64,000 nt of DNA. Origin: Nocardia arthritidis. GTDB taxonomy: Bacteria > Actinomycetota > Actinomycetes > Mycobacteriales > Mycobacteriaceae. The notes beneath the pieces were generated by a model. The model saw only the letters and a list, made by a program, of their open reading frames with translations, was not told where the DNA came from and ran no database searches. The DNA lies in NCBI RefSeq assembly GCF_011801145.1, contig NZ_CP046172.1, positions 1,922,001-1,986,000 of the forward strand, given 5' to 3'. This document shows positions 58,425 through 64,000 of this stretch, in pieces (positions within the stretch are counted from its first letter, which is position 1; the number at the start of each line of letters is the position of its first letter). The translations under genes were made by a program, and so were the position numbers.

Positions 58425-59246
58425 TCAGCTCTTGATGAATTCGAGCAGGTCGGCGGTCAGCTCCGCCATATGGGTGAGGTACAGGCCGTGCGGCGCGTTG
58501 TCGTACACCTTCAGGCGGCTGTCGGGGATCAGGTCGGCGGTGGGTTCGCCGCACAGCCCCAGCGGGTTGAATTCGTCCGCACCGCCGTGGATCACGAGTG
58601 CTGGGACATCGATGCGGCGCAGGTCCGCCCGGTGGTCGGTCTCGGACACCGCGTGGCTGAGGTCGAGCATGGCCTTGACGGATGTCGCATTGCTGTCGGC
58701 CTTGGACCATTCCACCAGCGCCGGAGAGATCGATGATGCCGAACCCGCGACCGTGAACAGTGGGTCGGCCACCTGATGAGTCCAGGCCGGAAAGTCGGTG
58801 CGCCACTGCGCCCGCATCTCCTCCCAGGCGGCCATCGGGATGCCCGCCGGATTGTCCGGCGTCTGCAGCATGAGCGGCAGCGCCGAGGAGACGAGCACGA
58901 TCCTGGCGACCCGGGCCGAACCGTGTCGCGCGAGATAGCGCACGATCTCCGCGGTTCCGGTCGAATGCCCGACGAGGGTGACCTCGTGCAGGTCGAGTCT
59001 TTCGATCACGGTGGCGAGATCGTCTGCGAGGGTGTCGAATTCGTATCCGTCCCAGGGTTGGTCGGAGCGCCCGTGGCCGCGGCGGTCGTAGGTGACGCAG
59101 CGCAGCCCCTGCTCGGCCAGCGCCATCGCCTGGTACTGCCACATCGCCGAGCTCAGCGCCCAGGTGTGGGTGAACACTATCGGCGCGCCGACGCCCCAAT
59201 CGCGGTAGAACAGCTCGACATTGTCGTTGACGGTGATGTGCGGCAT
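58425..59246 (-). CDS. Alpha/beta hydrolase (chloroperoxidase/esterase-like)
   Basis: A 273-residue hydrolase. ATG at 59246 follows AGGAAG. IVFTHTWALSSAMWQYQAMA holds the oxyanion region, with HT in place of the usual HG. CVTYDRRGHGRSDQPWDGYE is the typical second strand, VTLVGHSTGTAEIVRYLARH has the Ser nucleophile (GHSTG), VPALVIHGGADEFNPLGL the acid, and NAPHGLYLTHMAELTADLL the His. The pattern is that of cofactor-free haloperoxidases and related esterases. The promoter region has an inverted repeat TTGACT-N4-AGTCAA. The regulator is not adjacent. Confidence 0.87.
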   Translation of the reverse strand: MPHITVNDNVELFYRDWGVGAPIVFTHTWALSSAMWQYQAMALAEQGLRCVTYDRRGHGRSDQPWDGYEFDTLADDLATVIERLDLHEVTLVGHSTGTAEIVRYLARHGSARVARIVLVSSALPLMLQTPDNPAGIPMAAWEEMRAQWRTDFPAWTHQVADPLFTVAGSASSISPALVEWSKADSNATSVKAMLDLSHAVSETDHRADLRRIDVPALVIHGGADEFNPLGLCGEPTADLIPDSRLKVYDNAPHGLYLTHMAELTADLLEFIKS

Positions 59247-59271
59247 CGTATTTCGGCTTCCTGCTGGTTCC

Positions 59272-59287
59272 TTGACTTGTCAGTCAA
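59272..59287. promoter_or_regulatory. Inverted repeat upstream of the hydrolase gene
   Basis: TTGACT-TGTC-AGTCAA, 6-bp perfect arms with a 4-bp centre, 25 bp upstream of the hydrolase start. It resembles TetR-type operators. No TetR gene is next to it, so any regulator acts from elsewhere. Confidence 0.4.
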
Positions 59288-59472
59288 CCTATAACTCTGT
59301 GGGTATCGGAATCCATTACCTCGGTGGTAATTTCGCTCGGCCCGCTGCCGATGCCCAACTCGAGCTCACGTACGTACGCGCCTCGGCGATCTCCTGCCAG
59401 CGGCGGTCGGACAAGGCCGGGGCCGCTGATAAGTCGAAATAGGTTGCTGCCGAATCGGATTCGAATTCCACA

Positions 59473-60735
59473 TCAGGTGACGACGGTCGGCGTCCGGAAA
59501 CGCTCCTGCCGATGTTCGGATGCCAGCACCACCTCGGACAGCTGTCGCGCGGCTGCCAGGACATCGGCGTGGGAGACGTAGAGGGCGTTCACGCCGAAGC
59601 GCAGCATATCGGGGGCGCGCATATCGACGATGACATCGCGTGCCGCGAGCGCCCGCGCCAGCGCGTTGGCATCGGGGTGGCGCAGGGTGATCTGGCTGCC
59701 GCGGCGGTGCGGATCGCGCGGGGTCACCGTCGTGAAGTCGAGCTCGGTCAGGACGGCGTCGGCGCAGTCGAGGAAAAAGCTTGTCAGCGAAAGGCTTTTG
59801 GCGCGGACCTCGGCCATGTCGACGCCGTCGAAGGCGGTGAGGGCCGCCTCCAAAGTGAGCAGCGACAGGATCGGCGGAGTGCCGATACGGGCCCGTTCGA
59901 CGCCGTCGGCCGGGCGGTAATCGCCGCTGAGGCCGAATGGTTCGGCGTGCCCGTTCCATCCGGTGAGCGCGTGGTCGAAGTCGGCCTGATGCCGTCGAGC
60001 GACATACAGGAAGGCGGGGGCGCCCGGCCCGCCGGAAAGGAATTTGTAGCCGCAGCCGACGGCCAGGTCGACGCCGAGCTCGTCGACGCGGATGGGCAGG
60101 GCGCCCGCCGCATGGCACAGGTCCCAGACCGCGAGCGCACCGGCCCGGTGCGCGGCGTCGGTGATCGCGGCCATGTCGTACAGCTCGCCGGTGCGGTAGT
60201 CGACGGGGGAGTAGCTTGTCGCGGCGACCCGGTCACCCGCCTCGGCGAGCACTGCCGCGACATCGGCGGGCGGCACCCGGCGGACCTCCATGCCGAGCAG
60301 GCGGCCGACGGCATCGGCGATGTACTGATCGGTGGGGAAATGCCCCGGATCGGTAAGCAGCAGTGGACGATTCGGGCGCAGCCGGGCCGCGGCCGTAAGC
60401 GCGTTGAAAAGCTGGACGCTGGTGGAATCGCCGACCACCGTCTGTCCGGGCGCCGCACCGATGAGCCCGCCGACGGCGTCGCCGACCCGGACCGGCGCTG
60501 CCCACCAAGCGTTTTCGTTCCAGGAGCGAATCAGGCCGGCGCCCCACTGCCGGTGCACGACATCCTCGATGACGGGCGGCACGGCGGCGGGCAGCGCGCC
60601 GAGGGAGTTACCGTCAAGGTAGACAACACCTTTGGGAAGCAGGAAGCGTTCCCGCAGCGGTGCGAGCGGGTCGGCGGCGTCCAATGCGGCAGCGCGGGCC
60701 GCCAGGGCGTCGTCATCGTTCGTTGCTTTCGGCAC
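59473..60735 (-). CDS. kynU: Kynureninase
   Basis: A 420-residue PLP enzyme that cleaves kynurenine to anthranilate and alanine. Typical sequence: GVVYLDGNSLGALPAAVPPV, GDSTSVQLFNALTAAARLRP, AVWDLCHAAGALPIRVDELG (Asp that binds the PLP ring) and LAVGCGYKFLSGGPGAPAFL, with the PLP-binding Lys at about residue 228. GTG at 60735 has GGAG five bases upstream. No tryptophan dioxygenase or kynurenine formamidase gene is in the window. The XRE-cupin regulator lies 88 bp upstream on the same strand and may control it. Confidence 0.93.
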   Translation of the reverse strand: MPKATNDDDALAARAAALDAADPLAPLRERFLLPKGVVYLDGNSLGALPAAVPPVIEDVVHRQWGAGLIRSWNENAWWAAPVRVGDAVGGLIGAAPGQTVVGDSTSVQLFNALTAAARLRPNRPLLLTDPGHFPTDQYIADAVGRLLGMEVRRVPPADVAAVLAEAGDRVAATSYSPVDYRTGELYDMAAITDAAHRAGALAVWDLCHAAGALPIRVDELGVDLAVGCGYKFLSGGPGAPAFLYVARRHQADFDHALTGWNGHAEPFGLSGDYRPADGVERARIGTPPILSLLTLEAALTAFDGVDMAEVRAKSLSLTSFFLDCADAVLTELDFTTVTPRDPHRRGSQITLRHPDANALARALAARDVIVDMRAPDMLRFGVNALYVSHADVLAAARQLSEVVLASEHRQERFRTPTVVT

Positions 60736-60823
60736 CGGTGCTCCGTTCGCGTTCTCGATGTGCGAAGCCTATTTCATCGAGCAGAGCGAAGTGTTTGCCC
60801 GCCAGCTGCTTTCCCGCGGAGCA

Positions 60824-61378
60824 TCAGTTGTGGCCGCGGCGGGCGTCGCGGTCGAAGATGCCGAGGATCTCGCACGGGCCGCCCTCGGCCCCGATGGCGT
60901 GCGGGAGCATGGTCGGAAATTCCGCGGCCTGATTGGTTTCGATCCGGAGGCGCCGGTTGCCGAGCAGCAGAACCGCGGTGCCGGACAGGACGACGAGCCA
61001 TTCGCGGCCCGCGTGCGCCCGCATGCGGGCCGGATTGCCCGGCGGTGGATCGGTTAGGCGCATGCGCAGGACGGTTATACCCGGTTCGGCCTTGATGGGC
61101 CAGCGCATCATCGCATTCGCGGTGTCGATCGTCGGGTTGGCGATGACATCGTCGGTCGCGGTCTCCACCAGCTGATCCAGCGAGGTGCCCAGCGCGCGGG
61201 CGAGGGTGACGAGCTGATCGAGGGCCAATCTGCGCTGGCCGTTCTCGATGCGGCTGAGGGTGGACTGGCTGAGGTTCGCCCGGGACGCGAGTTCCTCGAG
61301 CGACCAGCCGTGCGCGACCCGCAGCGCGCGCAGCCGTTTGCGCACCAGGCCATCCAGCTCGCCATCTTCTTGCGTCAT
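60824..61378 (-). CDS. XRE-family regulator with cupin domain
   Basis: A 184-residue regulator. The helix-turn-helix is at residues about 10-65: RALRVAHGWSLEELASRANL, SQSTLSRIENGQRRLALDQL. A cupin-type sensor follows (about 105-180): RMRAHAGREWLVVLSGTAVL, then LLPHAIGAEGGPCEILGIF. This layout is usual for repressors that sense small metabolites. ATG at 61378 starts it. It is divergent from the flavin oxidoreductase gene and upstream of kynU on the same strand, so either or both may be targets. Confidence 0.87.
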   Translation of the reverse strand: MTQEDGELDGLVRKRLRALRVAHGWSLEELASRANLSQSTLSRIENGQRRLALDQLVTLARALGTSLDQLVETATDDVIANPTIDTANAMMRWPIKAEPGITVLRMRLTDPPPGNPARMRAHAGREWLVVLSGTAVLLLGNRRLRIETNQAAEFPTMLPHAIGAEGGPCEILGIFDRDARRGHN

Positions 61379-61472
61379 AGGCAAGATCGTATGTCTTACG
61401 CGCATGACGTGGTTAGCGTTGCCCGTGAACGGCCCGGGAATTCCCCGAGGCCCGCACGAAGGGAACGACCTG

Positions 61473-62453
61473 ATGCTTGCCGACGAACTGGTGGACGAGA
61501 CCGTCGATGTCGTGGTGATCGGTGGCGGCGCCGCCGGGCTGAACGGCGCGCTGATGCTGGCCCGCTCTCGCCGCTCGGTCCTCGTCATCGATAGCGGCGC
61601 GCCGCGCAACGCACCCGCCGACGGCGTACACGGACTGCTCGGTCTGGACGGAACGCCGCCCGCCGAACTGCTGGCGCGCGGTCGCGCGGAAGTGCGGCGA
61701 TACGGCGGCCGGATCGTGAACGGTGAGGTCGTCGATGCCCGCCCCGGCGCGCCGTCGGACGACGGCGATCTGCGTTTCACCGTCACCCTCGCAGACGGAC
61801 GCTCGGTGCGGGCCCGCCGTCTACTCGTCGCGACCGGACTGCGCGATGTGCTTCCGGACGTACCCGGGCTCGCCTCGCATTGGGGTCGCGGCGTGGTGCA
61901 CTGCCCCTACTGCCACGGCTGGGAGGTGCGCGACGAACCGATCGGCGTCCTGGCGGTCGGCCCGGCCTCGGTCCATCACGCGCTGCTGTTCCGCCAATTG
62001 TCCGACGACCTCGTCTATTTCGTCCACGGCACCGAATTGGACGCGGACACCACGGCCCGCTTCACCGCCCGCGGCATCCGCATCGTCGACACCCCGGTCG
62101 CCGAGATCGTCGACGGCGGAGACGGCATCGCGGGTGTGCGCCTGACCGACGGGCAGTTCGTGGCCCGCCGCGTCCTCGCGGTGGCGACCACATTGGAAGT
62201 CCGGGCCGAAGGGCTGGCGGGTTTGGGTTTGGCGATCCGAGATCTGCCCGGCGGCATGGGCCGTCACTTCGCCAGCGGCACAGCGGGTGTCACCGAGGTG
62301 CCCGGGGTGTGGGTCGCCGGAAACGCCGCCGATCCGATGGCGCAGGTCGGCGCCGCCGCGGCGGCCGGTGCGCTAGCGGGTGCGCACATGAACGCCGATC
62401 TTGTTGGCGCAGATACCGATGCGGCCTTGCGGCGGGGTACCGCGCTCGTCTGA
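61473..62453 (+). CDS. Thioredoxin-reductase-like FAD oxidoreductase
   Basis: A 326-residue flavoprotein. ATG at 61473 has GAAGGGA upstream; an ATG at 61404 is also in frame. The FAD-binding motif is VVVIGGGAAGLNGALMLARS (residues about 11-30). VVHCPYCHGWEVRDEPIGVL carries a CxxC at about residue 144, as in thioredoxin reductases and related disulfide enzymes. VPGVWVAGNAADPMAQVGAA is the C-terminal FAD motif. The second nucleotide-binding loop (VLAVGPASVHHALLFRQLSD) lacks the usual GxGxxG, so NAD(P)H may not bind in the standard way. No thioredoxin gene is near. The partner or substrate is unknown. Confidence 0.87.
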   Translation: MLADELVDETVDVVVIGGGAAGLNGALMLARSRRSVLVIDSGAPRNAPADGVHGLLGLDGTPPAELLARGRAEVRRYGGRIVNGEVVDARPGAPSDDGDLRFTVTLADGRSVRARRLLVATGLRDVLPDVPGLASHWGRGVVHCPYCHGWEVRDEPIGVLAVGPASVHHALLFRQLSDDLVYFVHGTELDADTTARFTARGIRIVDTPVAEIVDGGDGIAGVRLTDGQFVARRVLAVATTLEVRAEGLAGLGLAIRDLPGGMGRHFASGTAGVTEVPGVWVAGNAADPMAQVGAAAAAGALAGAHMNADLVGADTDAALRRGTALV

Positions 62454-62593
62454 ATCGAACTGCTCGGCAAAGTGACTGCGCTGCCGCGACGTTGGGGCGA
62501 CCACATCCGCCCGATTCCCGAACTTGCCCACTGGCAGGTCGCTATGGATTTAGCGTTGTGGTACGGGGGGTTTCTGTGGGTGAGGAGATTTCA

Positions 62594-63394
62594 ATGATCG
62601 ACATCTTCACGTTTCGCGGTACCAACGAGATGCGCAGCCCGGACGGCACACCGACGGGCATGCTCGCCGCCATAACCGGCCTGCTGGATTCGGCGTATTT
62701 CCGTAGCTTCGAACCGAATTGGACCGCATCGATCGGACCGGACCCGAATCTGTGGGGCCCGTCGCTGGACACCTCGGTGCAGGAGGGCACCGCCGCCGGT
62801 GTGCAGGCGATCCAGGATTCGCCGAATGTCTGTGGGCTGCTGAGCTATTCGCTTGGCGGCATCTGCGTCAGCCGGATCCTGGAGGGTGTGCGGTCCGGGC
62901 AGTACACCAATACCGACGGCAGTCCGCTGGAGATAGCGTTCGCCGTCAACCTCGCGAATCCGCTTCGGGCCGAAGGCGATTCGGTCAACAACCTGTGCCC
63001 GCCGTCGACTTTCGGACTGCACGGACAGCACGGGCCGTGGCCGGACCAGGTGCAGACGCGCGAGTACGCCAATCCGGCCGACATCATCACCGCGTCCCCG
63101 GCGGATTCGCCGCTGCGGATCATCGATGTCGGCATCTCGCCGTTCTCCTTCGTGGAGGGCGCGCGTTTCGGCAATGTGAGCTATCTGATCTTCGAAGAGC
63201 TGCTGCGGTGGCTGATGCAGGACCCGGTAACGAATTTCGATCGCTACGTCGATGCGACGCGCGGCGTGATCGGCCTGCTGACGCCGTGGCCGGACGGCCC
63301 GCACGTCGGCTATTCGGGTCAGAACATGCCGGGCACGAACGTCCTGTGGACAACGCATGCGGCGAACTACATCAACGACACCTTCGCCCACTGA
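62594..63394 (+). CDS. Cutinase/lysin-B-like alpha/beta hydrolase
   Basis: A 266-residue protein starting MIDIFTFRGTNEMRSPDGTP after GAGGAG. There is no signal peptide. CGLLSYSLGGICVSRILEGV has the Ser nucleophile in a SYSLGG elbow. Later PADIITASPADSPLRIID and the C-terminal GTNVLWTTHAANYINDTF supply candidate Asp and His. The pattern resembles mycobacteriophage lysin B and cutinase-like domains, which cleave mycolyl esters in the outer envelope. A phage origin cannot be shown; no phage gene is adjacent. Its stop is 6 bp from that of the NB-ARC regulator, convergently. Confidence 0.65.
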   Translation: MIDIFTFRGTNEMRSPDGTPTGMLAAITGLLDSAYFRSFEPNWTASIGPDPNLWGPSLDTSVQEGTAAGVQAIQDSPNVCGLLSYSLGGICVSRILEGVRSGQYTNTDGSPLEIAFAVNLANPLRAEGDSVNNLCPPSTFGLHGQHGPWPDQVQTREYANPADIITASPADSPLRIIDVGISPFSFVEGARFGNVSYLIFEELLRWLMQDPVTNFDRYVDATRGVIGLLTPWPDGPHVGYSGQNMPGTNVLWTTHAANYINDTFAH

Positions 63395-63400
63395 GGGCGG

Positions 63401-64000
63401 TTACACCATCGCGGCGTAATCGCCGACGAGGCTGTGGAATCGGTAGCGCCCCGGCAAAACCTGTTCCAGCATATGCACATCGACGAGGGCTTCCAGGATC
63501 CGCTCGGCGGAATCCACATCGATATCGGCCAGCGCGGCGGTGGCGTCGATATCGAAGCTGCGCCCCTGCCGCAACCCGAGCAGCCGGAATACGCGTTGCT
63601 GATCGGTCGGCAGATCTTGGAAGCTGGCGGTGAGCGCCGCGGATACGCTGCGGGATCCCGCGGATAGGTGCTCGAGCCGATTCCGGGGCTGGCGTAGTCG
63701 TTTGGCCAATCGGTCGATGGGCCAGACCGGCCGGGCTCGGAGCCGCCCGGCGGCGATGCGGATGGCCAGCGGCAGGTAACCGCACAGCCGGACGGTCTCG
63801 GCCACCGCATCGGGCTGGGTGAGCACCCGGTCGTCGCTGACGATGCTGGTGAACAGTGCCGTCGCGTCCTCGCGCGAAAGTACGTCCAGCGAAAGGGTTC
63901 TGGAGACTTCCAGGTCGATGAGCCTGCGGCGGCTGGTGATCAGGACCAGGCAGTCGGGCGTGCCGGGCAGCAGCGGCCGAACCTGGTCCGCGTCGGCCAC
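63401..64000 (-). CDS. NB-ARC/AfsR-type STAND regulator (5' end beyond window)
   Basis: The frame is open to the right edge; at least 199 residues are present, all from the C-terminal side of an NB-ARC NTPase. DADQVRPLLPGTPDCLVLIT and SRRRLIDLEVSRTLSLDVLS (the sensor arginine region), GYLPLAIRIAAGRLRARP (the GLPLA-like motif) and the helical winged-helix part ADIDVDSAERILEALVDVHM. The N-terminal DNA-binding or BTAD part and Walker A must lie right of 64000. Such proteins (AfsR/SARP-like) control secondary metabolism. It ends TAA at 63401 without the long TPR tail often seen, so this member is short. Confidence 0.8.
   Translation of the reverse strand: MADADQVRPLLPGTPDCLVLITSRRRLIDLEVSRTLSLDVLSREDATALFTSIVSDDRVLTQPDAVAETVRLCGYLPLAIRIAAGRLRARPVWPIDRLAKRLRQPRNRLEHLSAGSRSVSAALTASFQDLPTDQQRVFRLLGLRQGRSFDIDATAALADIDVDSAERILEALVDVHMLEQVLPGRYRFHSLVGDYAAMV

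Noticed and set aside
62594..63394. Prophage remnant suggested by the lysin-B-like hydrolase
   Set aside because: No other phage gene, integrase or attachment site is adjacent; cutinase-like enzymes are also common chromosomal genes in this group.

Overview
The window is high-GC DNA with dense, mostly C/G-ending codons, many GTG starts, short intergenic gaps and frequent ATGA/GTGA start-stop overlaps. The gene content (LGFP-repeat wall protein, WXG100/ESX operon, an MTB12-like secreted antigen, an Rv3235-type protein, a lysin-B/cutinase-like hydrolase, several F420-type LLM oxidoreductases, a dimodular NRPS) points to a mycolic-acid actinomycete, most likely Nocardia or a close relative. The genus call is inference. 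No rRNA, tRNA, CRISPR array or intact insertion sequence was found.

1-3.9 kb: a left-truncated secreted lipase, an LGFP-repeat secreted protein, a small membrane protein, remnants of a vapBC toxin-antitoxin pair, and two 173-bp direct repeats each carrying a 24-bp perfect palindrome. 3.9-12.8 kb, all on the minus strand: agmatine deiminase and a membrane protein, then a tightly overlapping five-gene set (SWIM zinc-finger protein, DUF5691-like protein, VWA protein, MoxR-type AAA+ ATPase, DUF5682 protein). This set is the clearest coherent system of poorly known function here. 12.8-22.5 kb: a frameshifted TetR gene divergent from aguA, an XRE regulator, a DMT exporter, a divergent LLM/TetR pair with an operator over a start codon, folA, PAP2, an orphan ABC ATPase and phosphoketolase.

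22.6-28.2 kb: an APH-type kinase, then signalling genes: a STAS protein preceded by a putative leaderless leader peptide, a STAS-HATPase fusion, and cheB with a CheR-PAS fusion but no chemoreceptor. 28.3-30.8 kb: an ESX-type operon of two WXG100 proteins, a large toxin-like effector and a probable immunity protein. 30.8-32.6 kb: a DUF3533-like membrane protein and a six-copy 65-bp tandem repeat. 32.6-41.4 kb: an A-T-C-A-T-R NRPS, a divergent MerR regulator and asnB. 41.4-50.9 kb: a large (alpha/alpha)6-like lipoprotein, dps, a decayed LLM gene beside a MarR gene, a lipase, a DUF4189-type protein, an MFS transporter, an Rv3235-like protein, an SDR enzyme and a MetE-like protein.

51.2-64 kb: SAM methyltransferase, MTB12-like antigen, ABC ATPase with a frameshifted permease, and a P450; then a group of small secreted proteins, an alpha/beta hydrolase, kynureninase with an XRE-cupin regulator, a CxxC flavin oxidoreductase, a cutinase/LysB-like hydrolase and the 3' end of an NB-ARC regulator that runs off the right edge. 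Two frameshifts (TetR, permease) are each explained by one missing C in a C-run, so they could be assembly errors, recent mutations or slippage sites.
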